A stretch of 64,000 nucleotides of DNA, taken from NCBI GenBank assembly GCA_051880375.1, contig JBJENV010000076.1, forward strand, positions 1 through 64,000. Direction: 5' to 3'. The stretch is from SIG299 sp051880375. GTDB lineage: Bacteria; Bacillota; Clostridia; Lachnospirales; Lachnospiraceae. A program made the position numbers and the translations under genes. Position 1 is the stretch's first letter; each line of letters opens with the position of its first letter. Below are positions 17,420-26,898 of this stretch, piece by piece. The notes below the pieces were generated by a model, which saw only the letters and a program-made list of their open reading frames with translations, did not search any database and was not told the DNA's origin.

Positions 17420-17833
17420 CTAGTTCATATGCTTATCCAGAAACTTATCCAGCTCCGGAATTGCAACATCCTGATTCTTTAATGCCTTAAAGCCAAGGAA
17501 TAACAGCAGAAGCTTCTCGGCAAAGTTCAGAATCGAAACTAAGAAAGTGATGATTCTTGTTACAACATAAAGGTTGAATGAACCGTCAAAGATGTTGCAG
17601 GCATCATCAATAATTCCGAACAGTCCCGGTACCAGATTAAGCAGGGAAACCACAACAGAAAAGACAATGCAGATAACGACTGCCTTGACTGCTGCTTTTC
17701 TTAACCATGCATCGCTCTCACAGAGCAGTATGTAACCGACGATAATAGCAAGTGCAACATAGCCGGAAAACAGACCCATAAGATAAGCGATTGCTGCCAA
17801 CAGTGCTGTGGAAATTCCTAACTTTGTTTTCAT
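17420..17833 (-). CDS. Small integral membrane protein of unknown function
   Basis: 137 residues with about four hydrophobic segments (9-38, 48-70, 86-118). GGAGGTTAGGAG precedes the ATG. The C-terminal tail is short and charged (NQDVAIPELDKFLDKHMN). I do not recognise the family. It is flanked by the pyk terminator and a lipoprotein gene on the same strand. Confidence 0.7.
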   Translation of the reverse strand: MKTKLGISTALLAAIAYLMGLFSGYVALAIIVGYILLCESDAWLRKAAVKAVVICIVFSVVVSLLNLVPGLFGIIDDACNIFDGSFNLYVVTRIITFLVSILNFAEKLLLLFLGFKALKNQDVAIPELDKFLDKHMN

Positions 17834-17917
17834 AACTCCTAACCTCCATCGTATATTTTTATTCCAAACTGTATTTTACACGATACGAGGTTTCTTTTCA
17901 AGAATAATATGTTGTTA

Positions 17918-18490
17918 TTATCCTGCCGTATTTGTCTGCTTTACTGCCTGATTTTCCGGAAGGACACCGAAGATTTCTTTCCATGCGGCATCCACCTTTT
18001 CATATTCCGCAAGAGCAAACTTTGCCTGTTCTTCTTCGCTTGCTTCATAGTCTCCCTGCTGACCTAAAATCAACAGTGCCACATAATTTCCCTGTACAAA
18101 CAATCTGGCCTGCCCTACCCGGTGGACGTCCATATGATACATCTGCGAAAAATTAACCGTCTGTTCATACGACTTTCTTAAGCACTCTGCCGCTTCCTCC
18201 GCATAGCCGTCCTGAACCTTCAAAATGATTGCTTTGGACTGGTCAATATACATCGCATTACTTTCGGAAGCATAGCTGTCGATTTTCGATAAGTCCAGTC
18301 CAAAATAATTCTCCAGTTGTGTTTCATCATCCGCCGTATCGCAGCTGTAGCTTTCGCCAAGAGCCTCTTTTAACTGCTCCAGCAGCTCCGGTGCCGTCAG
18401 AGTAACCTCCTTTGCCTCCTCTTTCTTTGTGCCGCAGGCAGCCATGGTAAAAAACATCATTACTAACATAATAGAGAAAATTCGTTTCAT
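17918..18490 (-). CDS. DUF4358-like lipoprotein
   Basis: 190 residues. A signal peptide ends in a lipobox (FFTMAAC, Cys19), so the mature protein should be lipid anchored outside the membrane. The body, with an LLEQLKEAL start, Y-GLDLSKI and the ESNAMYIDQSKAIILKV segment, resembles the DUF4358 family that is common in Clostridia. Function unknown. GAAAGGAG precedes the ATG by 7 nt. Confidence 0.75.
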   Translation of the reverse strand: MKRIFSIMLVMMFFTMAACGTKKEEAKEVTLTAPELLEQLKEALGESYSCDTADDETQLENYFGLDLSKIDSYASESNAMYIDQSKAIILKVQDGYAEEAAECLRKSYEQTVNFSQMYHMDVHRVGQARLFVQGNYVALLILGQQGDYEASEEEQAKFALAEYEKVDAAWKEIFGVLPENQAVKQTNTAG

Positions 18491-18538
18491 TTCTGTTCTC
18501 CTTTCTTTTCTTTCTCTATTACTTCATACGAACCGGAC

Positions 18539-18601
18539 CATAAAAATGTCGGGACAACGCAAAACTTTTTTTGTTTTCGCTTTGTTCCCGACATTTTTAT
18601 G
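18539..18601. terminator. Long imperfect hairpin terminator
   Basis: CATAAAAATGTCGGGA (from 18539) is the complement of the sequence ending at 18601, with further imperfect pairing towards a T7 loop. It sits just past the end of the anti-sigma gene and before the lipoprotein gene start. Confidence 0.7.
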
Positions 18602-18616
18602 ATTTCTGTACTAATT

Positions 18617-19231
18617 TTATTGTAGCAGAGAAGCGATTATCTGCTCTATCTCCTCCCGTGTCGCTCCGTCCGTATTGCAAAGGTAATAATAGTATACACC
18701 GTCACTCCATGAAGCTTTCCAAAAGCCCTCTTTGGTTGTCTCCAGCAAAACCTCATAGTTTGCTGAAAGCAATTCGCTTTCCGTGATTTCACCGTATACC
18801 CCCGAGAAATCGCTTTTCGTTTTTGCCGCAGAGTAAGTATAGGTTCTGTCGCCTGCTAAAAATCTTGCTTCCGCTGTCTCCCCAGAGATGACATAGTAAG
18901 AAGCTTCTTTCGTTGTCTCCGGTACGCGAAGAACCGGCAGCCCAAACTCTGCAAACTCTTCCGGCTGCTTAATCTCGTAATACGGGTTTCCGATCAAAAC
19001 CGGCGGTTCCTCCACCACTGTCTTATTCCTGTTTAATAATAGTACTGTTCCGCCTCCAAGCAATAACAGAAGGCAGGCAGCCACAGGAGCAAGCTTCCTC
19101 ACAGTCATTCTGATTCTGTCTGTGCTGCTCCGCTGATTCGCCGCTTTTTTCTGTATATTCCGGTACATCCGGTCCTTTGCAGCCTCCGGCTGAAGGGTAT
19201 CAAAGGCTTCTTTTACCGTCCGTTTACTCAT
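18617..19231 (-). CDS. Putative anti-sigma factor, membrane anchored
   Basis: 204 residues. A cytoplasmic N-terminal part of about 50 residues, one membrane segment (52-66, VAACLLLLLGGGTVLLL) and an extracytoplasmic C-terminal domain with YYVISGE and EGFWKASWSDGVYYYY. The start overlaps the sigma-factor stop by 4 nt (ATGA). The topology and the coupling are those of anti-sigma factors, though no classical zinc-binding motif is visible. It should hold the sigma factor inactive until an envelope signal arrives. Confidence 0.75.
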   Translation of the reverse strand: MSKRTVKEAFDTLQPEAAKDRMYRNIQKKAANQRSSTDRIRMTVRKLAPVAACLLLLLGGGTVLLLNRNKTVVEEPPVLIGNPYYEIKQPEEFAEFGLPVLRVPETTKEASYYVISGETAEARFLAGDRTYTYSAAKTKSDFSGVYGEITESELLSANYEVLLETTKEGFWKASWSDGVYYYYLCNTDGATREEIEQIIASLLQ

Positions 19232-19722
19232 AAGAAATCACCTCCCAGGCGCTGTTTCAGCTTTATTCTGGCATCCCTCAGCTGATTTCTCACTGTAGAT
19301 GCCGGTCGTTTCAGCATAGCGGCAATTTTCTCTGTCTGATATCCTTCATAATAATGCAGATAAACAACTTCCTTATACTTTGTCGGCAGCTCCAGCACTG
19401 CTTCTAATGTTTCATCCGGCTCTCTTTCCGGTTCGCTTAAGGTTTCTTCGTATTCCTCCACAGGCTCCACCTTGCGCCTCCACCAGTGCTTCAGACGGTC
19501 CTTACACACATTCCCCGCCGTCACCATCAGCCAGCTGTGCTCGTGCTGCTCATTTTCAAAGGAATAGCTTCCGGAAAGTACCCGCACAAACGTATCCTCC
19601 GTACAGTCCTCTGCATCAAAGGAATTCTTCATATAGGTATAACATAGCCGGTATACTGCCTTATAATGCCGCTCATAAAACTCTTCAAATTCTTTTCCCG
19701 CAGGGGTAAAAGCTTCTGTCAT
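19228..19722 (-). CDS. ECF-type RNA polymerase sigma factor
   Basis: 164 residues. Region 2 is visible in FYERHYKAVYRLCYTYMKNSFDAEDCTEDTFVRVL, given here only in part as FYERHYKAVYRLCY and DAEDCTEDTFV; region 4 in LELPTKYKEVVYLHYYEGY and IAAMLKRPASTVRNQL. There are no regions 1 or 3, as expected for group 4. It is co-expressed with the anti-sigma gene. The target promoters are unknown; no clear ECF-type GGAAC motif was found upstream of it. Confidence 0.9.
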   Translation of the reverse strand: MTEAFTPAGKEFEEFYERHYKAVYRLCYTYMKNSFDAEDCTEDTFVRVLSGSYSFENEQHEHSWLMVTAGNVCKDRLKHWWRRKVEPVEEYEETLSEPEREPDETLEAVLELPTKYKEVVYLHYYEGYQTEKIAAMLKRPASTVRNQLRDARIKLKQRLGGDFL

Positions 19723-19787
19723 GACAGCAGAGACCTCCTCTCCTATACCATATACGATTCTGCAACGCTTTTTGTCGGCTTCTGCTA

Positions 19788-19848
19788 TATTTTATCACTC
19801 ATTTTTACTATTCGCAATTTTTATCACTTGCAATTTTATCATTCGCAC
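19788..19848. repeat. Four tandem imperfect 16-nt repeats
   Basis: Between the sigma-factor start and the end of the glycosidase gene lie four copies of a TTTTTATCA-TTCGCAA-like unit. They are A/T rich and could be regulator sites for the sigma operon or 3'-UTR sequence of the glycosidase gene. Confidence 0.5.
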
Positions 19849-22800
19849 GGTATTTCATATGTCACTACCTGCTTTGCCGGAACTACCGCAAGTACCTGCT
19901 TTTCTTCAAATACAAGCTTCACCGGCTGAGGCAATGCAGTCTGGTTCACTAAAACCACAACGATCCTTTCTCCCTCTGCCGAACGCCATGCCGCACTTGT
20001 CACATGCGCTGCATCCCCGTAATCGGATTCGATACGCACTGCGCCCGGACGCACGAAGCGCGAAAATTGTCCTATGATTCCAACCTCCGGTGTTGCCCAG
20101 TAATCGTCCGTACTCTGCCAGTCCCGCACAAACAGTGTCGGTCCCGGCGTACCAACCCACTGATGTTTGGAAATTTTGCTGTCCAGCATTGTCACCCATG
20201 CATTATAACTGATTGCACCGTTCCTGAAGTACTGCAGCATACGGTCTGCTCCCTGCGTTCCCCAGACAGAGCGTTCGGTCAGTGCCACGGTCTGTGTATC
20301 GTCAAGCAGCGTATCCGAAAGTTCGGACATAGCGGAAATCGGGTCGGAATAATCATGAAAAGCAATCCCGTCAACGGCATCCTTTGCTCCCTCTACTGAG
20401 AAAAGCTTCGTTACATAGTTTACTGCACTGTCCGGATTGTGGTCATACGCCCACAGCTTAATGTCACAGTCTGCTAAAATCTCACTCTGCGCAAGCTTTT
20501 CCCTGATTGCCACTGCAAGCTTTCCCTCCTGCTCGGCGGTTACCGCACAGCTCGGATAATCAATCTCAAGTAATGGCTCATTCTGCAGTGTTATCGCATC
20601 AATATCAATGCCCAGCTTTTTATATTCCTCCAGATAACGCACATAATACATCGCCAGATCATCAATGTGTTCGTCGGACAGCCTGCCGCCCTTCAGCAAA
20701 AGCTCATTATCCGCATAGCTTCTGCTGCTTGCCGTCTGCTGCTTCATCCAGCCCGGCGGCGTCCAAGGAGAAGCAAAAAAGCGGATTTCCTCACGTACTC
20801 CAAGCTCCTCGGCAACCTCTAATATTTCCTGCACCGTCGCGATAATCTGATAATCAATGTCCTTTTGAACAGAAAAGCCGTTTCCGGTTTCGTTATACCA
20901 GTCCGGTGCTCCGTTTACCGTGTTTTCCCCGGTCAGCTCCGCGGCGTCATAATAAGTATAAAACGGCTGTGCCGTAAAATCTGCCGTACCGATTGTCAGG
21001 CGGAACAGCGTCATGCCTGCGCCGTTTTCCATATCAAGCAGATATCGGATAAACTCGTGCCGCACCTCCGGCTCCAGTTCCTTCAGATGATTTACCGTCG
21101 ATTCCTCCATGGAAGTACCGATACCGAGCATCGTCTGATACGTGATATTCGGATCTATGGAAATCGTAAAGAGTTCCTGCGTATCCACCGTCGTAATATC
21201 AAGTGCCGGAAGCTTTGTCAGAAAATACGGAATGTCCATCGGAGACTGATACCAGCTGCTGTCCGCAGGCTTTACTGCCTCGGTTGCCCATCCCTTTACA
21301 ACACCCTCTGCCAGTATCTCTCCTTCGGAGTGATATTCTACAGGAGCGGTATTTACGGTTTCCCCGGAAACCTCTATCGGTTCAAAGGTCACACTGTCCA
21401 GGCGGAACCTCGCCCCCGCACTTGTTGCCATCAGCTTAAATTCGTACAGACCTGCCGACAATTCCACTGCAAGCGTCACATCTCCGTACTCGCTAAGGCC
21501 TCCGGTTGCCGGAATGGTAAGCTCGGTACGGTTTGCATTTCCGTCGTCCGTGATATACGGCGTATTGTAGTAAAGCGCTACGCCCTTAACCGCCTTTTCT
21601 GCCGCAATCTTAAAGTGCAGGACATAACTTCCGCTCTGCGGAACGAATACGTTCCACTTCGTATTTGCCCACTGCGTACTCCAGTTGTCCATGTAAATCA
21701 CCTCTCCGTCCGTTCCTTCCTCTACCACGTAGGAATCGCCGTTTCTCCATTCTGCCTCTATCACATAATCCGAAGCCGCAAGATCAATGCCTTCCCCGAT
21801 ATAAACAGCCCCGGCCGCTTCCTGCGGCGCTTCCGGTGCCTCACCGATTTCCACCGTGCCGTAGTTAAAAATACTGCTGCCGTTCTTTCTCAGGCCGGTG
21901 CCTCTTACAAACAGTACCTTGGAGTCATCGGTAAACTTTTCTTCAATATCCTGTGCGTACCACGGCCACGTATAAGAAAGCGTGCCGCTAAACTCATAAT
22001 CGCCAAGCAGCACATCGGCAATGCCTGCGCCCTCGGTTCCCGGAAGCCACGCCGCCACAATTGCGTCTGCCGCGTCAAGCTCCTCTGCAATCGTAACCGG
22101 CCTGCCGCTAAGCAGTATCAGAATCACCGGCACATCGGGATTGTTTTCCGCCTTTGTTTCCAGCACCGTCTGAATGACCTTTTTGTCCTCTTCCGAAAGC
22201 TTCAGCTTTGACGCCGATACGTCACCGTTTGTTTCCGCATACGGAGTTTCGCCGACCACGACAATGACGGCCTCCGCCTCCGCGGACACCTTGCCGCGGG
22301 AACTGAATTCCACGGTGACCTCCTCGCCTGCGACCTCGCGGATTCCCTCTAATATCGTAGTTCCTTCGGTAATGTCGCCCTCGGCGCCCTGCCAGCTGAT
22401 GGTCCAGCCTCCGCACTGTACACCGATGTCATCTGCCTTTCTTCCGACCACCTGAAGGTTCGTTGCACTTTGCAGCACAGAAAAGACCTCAGGATTGTCA
22501 TTTTTCAAAAGCACAAGCGACTTTCTGACTGCCTCTCTTGCAAGTTCTCTGTGTTCTTCGCTGCCAAAGTTTTCTAACATCTCGTCCGCCTCGGCTTTTA
22601 ACGTTTCCGCACTCTTTTCAAATAAGCCAAGCTCAAACTTTACGGTTAAGATTCTGCGTACCGCGTCATCAATCCGCTCCATGGAAACCTCACCGTTTTC
22701 CACCAGCTTCTTTAACTCTCGCAGAAATGTCTTCCAGTCATACGGCTCCATAAACACATCCATGCCGGCGTTCACGCACGCCTTGACCTTTTCCGCATAG

Positions 22801-23828
22801 GTTGCTCCCTGCACCTGGTCAATTCCGTTGTAATCGCTGACTACAATGCCGGTAAAACCAAGCTCACCCTTTAGTACTTCGGTAATGAGGGTATTGTTTT
22901 CATGGCACTTCAGTCCCTGAATGCTGTTGTAGGACACCATAACGCTCCGCACGCCTGCCTCTACCGCTGCACGGTACGGCTCCAACAGCTCCGACTGAAG
23001 CAATACCTCAAATTCGGCTTCCTCCATGGTCACATTCCCCTGATTGACACCATGTTCCGTCTGACCTTCTCCGATGTAATGCTTTGCTGTTGCAATCACC
23101 GCATCTGCCGCAGTCAGGTCATTTCCCTGAAAGCCGCGGATATAAGCTGCGCCGAGCCTCGACACCAGTTCTGCTTCCTCACCAAAGCATTCATAGGTTC
23201 TGCCCCAGCGCTCGTTGTACGGAAGTCCGACCGTCGGTGCGAACGTCCACAGAATTCCGGTTGCCCGGATTTCTTCTGCGACCGCTGCGCCGATACATTC
23301 TGCCAGTTCTTCCTCTCCTGCCGCGCCAAGGCCGATGTTATGCGGAAAAATAACCGCAGAATCCACATTGTTGTGTCCATGCACCGCATCCACACCATAC
23401 AGCAGCGGAATTCCAAGTCTGGTATCCAGCGCCGCCAGCTCATATGCAAGCACACGCTCCTGCCAGTCCTTTGCGCTGTTTCCGCTTGCCGGAGCAGAGC
23501 CTCCGCCGCTTAAGACAGAACCAATGCCATACTTTTTTACATCCTCCGGCGATGCCCCGCCTGCCGCCTCATTCTGCTCCGGCTGCACCATTTGTGCAAG
23601 CTTCTCATCCAGTGTCATCTGCGCAAGCAACGCCTCCACACGCTCTGTAACCGGCCGGGACGCATCCATATAAACGCTCTTATCCGCCTGCGGAACCGGC
23701 GTCGGTTCCTGCTGACCGGATGACGCCGGTCTTGCGCAGGCGGTACCGCTTACCGCTGCGATGAACAGAAACACCGCCGTAAAAAACAGCGCTGCTATTC
23801 GTTCAAATTTTCTTCTCGCTTTTCCCAT
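19839..23828 (-). CDS. GH3-CBM-GH30 fusion glycoside hydrolase, secreted
   Basis: 1329 residues from the ATG at 23828. A signal sequence (residues 1-30) ends near Cys31 with only a weak lipobox (SGTAC). GH3 part: about 55-650, with LLYGVDAVHGHNN, KHYIGEG and the nucleophile Asp332 in VVSDYNG. Middle: a beta-sandwich carbohydrate-binding region of CBM6/35 type (about 680-830). C-terminal GH30-like part: 870-1329, with acid/base Glu1084 (TLQNEP) and nucleophile Glu1185 (ALTERS). Both active sites look complete. GH3 and GH30 members are beta-glucosidases, beta-xylosidases or glucosylceramidases; the exact substrate cannot be read. Most GH3 proteins end in an FnIII domain; here the CBM and GH30 take that place. 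Confidence 0.88.
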   Translation of the reverse strand: MGKARRKFERIAALFFTAVFLFIAAVSGTACARPASSGQQEPTPVPQADKSVYMDASRPVTERVEALLAQMTLDEKLAQMVQPEQNEAAGGASPEDVKKYGIGSVLSGGGSAPASGNSAKDWQERVLAYELAALDTRLGIPLLYGVDAVHGHNNVDSAVIFPHNIGLGAAGEEELAECIGAAVAEEIRATGILWTFAPTVGLPYNERWGRTYECFGEEAELVSRLGAAYIRGFQGNDLTAADAVIATAKHYIGEGQTEHGVNQGNVTMEEAEFEVLLQSELLEPYRAAVEAGVRSVMVSYNSIQGLKCHENNTLITEVLKGELGFTGIVVSDYNGIDQVQGATYAEKVKACVNAGMDVFMEPYDWKTFLRELKKLVENGEVSMERIDDAVRRILTVKFELGLFEKSAETLKAEADEMLENFGSEEHRELAREAVRKSLVLLKNDNPEVFSVLQSATNLQVVGRKADDIGVQCGGWTISWQGAEGDITEGTTILEGIREVAGEEVTVEFSSRGKVSAEAEAVIVVVGETPYAETNGDVSASKLKLSEEDKKVIQTVLETKAENNPDVPVILILLSGRPVTIAEELDAADAIVAAWLPGTEGAGIADVLLGDYEFSGTLSYTWPWYAQDIEEKFTDDSKVLFVRGTGLRKNGSSIFNYGTVEIGEAPEAPQEAAGAVYIGEGIDLAASDYVIEAEWRNGDSYVVEEGTDGEVIYMDNWSTQWANTKWNVFVPQSGSYVLHFKIAAEKAVKGVALYYNTPYITDDGNANRTELTIPATGGLSEYGDVTLAVELSAGLYEFKLMATSAGARFRLDSVTFEPIEVSGETVNTAPVEYHSEGEILAEGVVKGWATEAVKPADSSWYQSPMDIPYFLTKLPALDITTVDTQELFTISIDPNITYQTMLGIGTSMEESTVNHLKELEPEVRHEFIRYLLDMENGAGMTLFRLTIGTADFTAQPFYTYYDAAELTGENTVNGAPDWYNETGNGFSVQKDIDYQIIATVQEILEVAEELGVREEIRFFASPWTPPGWMKQQTASSRSYADNELLLKGGRLSDEHIDDLAMYYVRYLEEYKKLGIDIDAITLQNEPLLEIDYPSCAVTAEQEGKLAVAIREKLAQSEILADCDIKLWAYDHNPDSAVNYVTKLFSVEGAKDAVDGIAFHDYSDPISAMSELSDTLLDDTQTVALTERSVWGTQGADRMLQYFRNGAISYNAWVTMLDSKISKHQWVGTPGPTLFVRDWQSTDDYWATPEVGIIGQFSRFVRPGAVRIESDYGDAAHVTSAAWRSAEGERIVVVLVNQTALPQPVKLVFEEKQVLAVVPAKQVVTYEIPCE

Positions 23829-23859
23829 ATTCCTACCATACCTTTCCGTAATAAACAAA

Positions 23860-23929
23860 ATGCCATGCTATCATGAACCCTTACCGATAAAAACGTTTTT
23901 ATCAGTTTAGTTCCATTATAGCATGGCAT
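23860..23929 (-). promoter_or_regulatory. Glycosidase promoter with nested operators
   Basis: On the minus strand, TATAAT at 23915-23920, with an 18-bp perfect palindrome GATAAAAACGTTTTTATC at 23886-23903 just downstream. Outside it, ATGCCATGCTAT (23860-23871) and its complement (23918-23929) form a second dyad that includes the -10. The inner site has the AAAACGTTTT core typical of LacI-family operators. Confidence 0.65.
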
Positions 23930-23989
23930 CTGTTATTTCGTAATCTTCCTATTCGCCAATTTTCTTCCGTCTGTTTTGTGTAGTTTGTA

Positions 23990-24004
23990 TGAAAACGTTT
24001 TTAC
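23990..24004. promoter_or_regulatory. Second LacI-type operator core
   Basis: TGAAAACGTTTT overlaps the last codons of the DUF885 gene, about 102 bp (centre to centre) from the palindrome at 23886. The pair brackets the glycosidase -10, so looping by one repressor is possible. Confidence 0.45.
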
Positions 24005-25773
24005 TGTACGTTTTCCGCCTTTTTCATCTCTATATACTGATTCAGTTCTTCCTCCATGATTTCAAAGGTAACAAGACCGGTAGTAAGAATTAACCGGTGA
24101 AATTCCACCGCGTCAAATGCATCTCCAAGCTCGGTTTCTGCCTCTTCTCTCAGAGCACGCATTTTAATATGCCCTACCGCATAAGGGAGTATAAGTCCCG
24201 GGTCAGACAAAGTGATATCAAATACATAATCTGAAGTTTCGCTGTCCACTCCGTACTCTGCACAATACGCTGCACAGTCTTCTTTGTCCCAGCCTTCATA
24301 ATGGATTCCAAGGTCTATTCTCCCCTGCAGAATATAACCATACATATTATCCAGTACCATCAGTTCGGTAAGCTCCTCGCTGCAGCCTGCGAGTACATAA
24401 GCCCGGTCTCCAGCATACTCGGCAAAGCCCTCGGTAAAGCCGATAAAGTCAAGCAGCTTACAGACATCCGGTATGTCTTCATTTGAGAATACGCCCGTAT
24501 ACTGGTAGAGATGTCCCGGAAAACCCTCATGGGCCAGCGTACTGTACATTAAAGTATAATCATCCTGAAATGCAGATGCGTTTACTTTAATTGAATTATA
24601 ATTCAGATCATCCAGCCTTGCGGTCAGATAGTATGCCAGTGTGCCGTCGATTTCAGCTCCCTTGCTCTGGTACTGCATCACAAATTCCTTTGTATACGGT
24701 TCAGGAAACTCCTTGCTTACATTCTCCGCCAGAAACGTAAGAATCTCCTCGGCGGAGTTCATTCCGATATCCAGATTCATATACTGGTCAAGCAGGTCAG
24801 GATTGGAATAGTACAGGTTCTGATAGTCGATAAACAGCTGGTCCATTTCATCTTCCAGAAGCTGTATAACTTCTTCCGGTTCCATATCCGTCGAGGTTTT
24901 TTCCTTTACAATTGCCGAATAATATTCCTTCCCGTTTTCAAAATAGCAAAGCCCCAGTTGATTGGTTGCGGTTCCCTTCAACTCGGAAAGCGTATCAATG
25001 ATATCCTGACAGGTTGCATTAAAATACTCTGCCACATACTGCTCGTTTGTCGCTATGTATTCCTTCTTTTTTTCTTCCGGCAAATCAAGCGCTGCAAGCT
25101 TTTCCTCAAAGGAAACAATCATCGGGCTGATTTCTGCATCCAGATAATTCCGACAGATTTCTATATTCTTATCAACACAAGTATCGGGCATAAAGTAGCC
25201 TTCCGCCGACTGCTGGCGGACAAAATCCAGTATCTGTCCGACATATCGTCTCGTATCCTTTAGCAGGTCAAGATACGACTCTACATCCTCTTCGTCATCC
25301 ATGATATACTCGATAAAATTGATTCCCATATTCGCCGCCACTCCCGTATTCGTTGTAAACGGATTTGATAACAGGTAGTAACCGCGATATGCGTCCTGCT
25401 TTTCAAAATACGCAGTCAGCGTATCAAGCGACAGCTGCTGGCGTTCGGTAAGAAGTGTGGCATCAAACTCTTTCAGTTCCTCCAAAGTATCCGTAATCCA
25501 CTGCTCGCTTTCTTCTATACAGTCCACCGTGAATTCACCCAGCGTATACTCTTCCAGCTTGATACCATATTTTTCCGGCTCTGCCAGCGTAAAATTAATC
25601 GCCATGGTATCATCACCAAGCATTTCTAAAAACAGTTCATCACAATATTCGTTAAATTCTCTCTGTGCTCTTTCCGTCTCCGACTCAAACAGCCGGCAGC
25701 CGGTCAGCGAAAGCAGCATGACTGCCGAAAGTAATACGGCAATCGTCCGTTTTATTCTGCTATTCCATTTCAT
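24001..25773 (-). CDS. DUF885 family lipoprotein, putative metallocarboxypeptidase
   Basis: 590 residues from the ATG at 25773 (AAGGAT upstream); the frame is open to 25806. A signal peptide ends with the lipobox LLSLTGC. The long helical body carries the DUF885 hallmark HEGFPGH (in TLAHEGFPGHLYQ), a metal-site motif related to HExxH, and the conserved GFAEYAG and GIHYEGW blocks. Members are thought to be M32-like metallopeptidases. It is preceded by galM on the same strand, 48 nt away. The peptide substrate is unknown. Confidence 0.85.
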   Translation of the reverse strand: MKWNSRIKRTIAVLLSAVMLLSLTGCRLFESETERAQREFNEYCDELFLEMLGDDTMAINFTLAEPEKYGIKLEEYTLGEFTVDCIEESEQWITDTLEELKEFDATLLTERQQLSLDTLTAYFEKQDAYRGYYLLSNPFTTNTGVAANMGINFIEYIMDDEEDVESYLDLLKDTRRYVGQILDFVRQQSAEGYFMPDTCVDKNIEICRNYLDAEISPMIVSFEEKLAALDLPEEKKKEYIATNEQYVAEYFNATCQDIIDTLSELKGTATNQLGLCYFENGKEYYSAIVKEKTSTDMEPEEVIQLLEDEMDQLFIDYQNLYYSNPDLLDQYMNLDIGMNSAEEILTFLAENVSKEFPEPYTKEFVMQYQSKGAEIDGTLAYYLTARLDDLNYNSIKVNASAFQDDYTLMYSTLAHEGFPGHLYQYTGVFSNEDIPDVCKLLDFIGFTEGFAEYAGDRAYVLAGCSEELTELMVLDNMYGYILQGRIDLGIHYEGWDKEDCAAYCAEYGVDSETSDYVFDITLSDPGLILPYAVGHIKMRALREEAETELGDAFDAVEFHRLILTTGLVTFEIMEEELNQYIEMKKAENVQ

Positions 25774-25821
25774 CTTATCCTTGCGGTGTCCATGGAAGCC
25801 AAACACCCTTCCCCTTTCCTG

Positions 25822-26886
25822 TTACTTATCTACCGAAAACTTATAAACCGTCACGGTTTCATATTCCTGATATGCCTTGACTACGGATGACTTGAAGTAT
25901 TCCTTTTCGTTGCACGCATCCGGGAACAGCTGTGTCTCAAAGCAGATGCCCTCGCGCTTTTGATAGACCTTGCCACCCTTGCCGGTTGCCTTGCCGTCGA
26001 TAAAGTTACCGGCATACAGCTGCATTCCAGGAAGGTCTGTATAAACTTCCATTCTTCTTCCGGAGTCCGGATCGGATAAGCTTGCCACAAGCTCTACGTC
26101 CTCTCCTGAATTGTTCAGTACATAGTTGTGGTCATAACCGCCCGCCTGACGAAGCGGCTCATAATCTGCATCAATTCTGTCGCCGACTCTCTGTTCGGTT
26201 CTGAAATCCATCGGAGTACCTTCCACGGAACGGAGTTCTCCGGTCGGAATCAGAGTGTCATCGGTCGGTGTAAAGTAATCCGCATCAATCCATACCTTAT
26301 GATTTAAAATTGTACCGGAATCATGACCGGCAAGATTAAAGAACGAATGGTTTGTCAGATTGACAACGGTATCCTTGTCCGAAACCGCAAGATATTCAAT
26401 CACAAGCTCGTTATCTTCCGTTAACGTATAGGTTACCGTAATATCCAGATTTCCCGGGAAGCCCTGTTCCCCATCCGGACTTAAGCGGGACAGTTCCACC
26501 GAAACCGCATCCTCTTCCTCAAAGCACTCTGCCTCATACATCATGTTGTTATAGCCGACAAAGCCGCCATGCAGATTGTTTTTGCCGTCGTTTTTGTCTA
26601 GCTCATAGGTGACGCCGTTTAACGTAAACGAAGCATTTGCAATACGGTTTCCGTTTCTTCCGATAAAAGCACCGTAGTATGTACCGTTTTCGTCGTATCC
26701 CCTGACATCATCATAGCCAAGTGCAACATCTGCCAGCTTTCCGTTTCTGTCCGGTACTAAAATGTTGACCACACACGCACCGTAATCCGTTACCGTTACC
26801 TGCATTCCGTTGGAATTCTCCAAAACATATAACGTTGCCTGATCTCCCTTTTTTGTTGTGCCAAAGCTTTTCTTTGAAATTTTCAC
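25822..26886 (-). CDS. galM: Aldose 1-epimerase (galactose mutarotase)
   Basis: 354 residues with a GTG start and AGGAGG 8 nt upstream. Family blocks are clear: VTDYGACVVNILVPDR, GRNGNRIANASF, NNLHGG, the catalytic-region NLTNHSFFNL and GNFIDGKA near the end, with FETQLFPDA. It interconverts alpha and beta forms of hexoses. The nearby glycosidase and lipoprotein suggest use of the sugars they release. It follows the HepT gene by 12 nt. Confidence 0.93.
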   Translation of the reverse strand: MKISKKSFGTTKKGDQATLYVLENSNGMQVTVTDYGACVVNILVPDRNGKLADVALGYDDVRGYDENGTYYGAFIGRNGNRIANASFTLNGVTYELDKNDGKNNLHGGFVGYNNMMYEAECFEEEDAVSVELSRLSPDGEQGFPGNLDITVTYTLTEDNELVIEYLAVSDKDTVVNLTNHSFFNLAGHDSGTILNHKVWIDADYFTPTDDTLIPTGELRSVEGTPMDFRTEQRVGDRIDADYEPLRQAGGYDHNYVLNNSGEDVELVASLSDPDSGRRMEVYTDLPGMQLYAGNFIDGKATGKGGKVYQKREGICFETQLFPDACNEKEYFKSSVVKAYQEYETVTVYKFSVDK

Positions 26887-26898
26887 GCCAAATACCTC

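Noticed and set aside
20865..22211. 448-codon open frame opposite the glycosidase gene
   Set aside because: No ribosome site or family motif; Arg/Cys/His-rich composition typical of an antisense shadow of a coding strand.
23860..23929. RNA stem-loop or riboswitch in the glycosidase leader
   Set aside because: The distal arm includes the -10 and lies upstream of the start, so it would not be transcribed.
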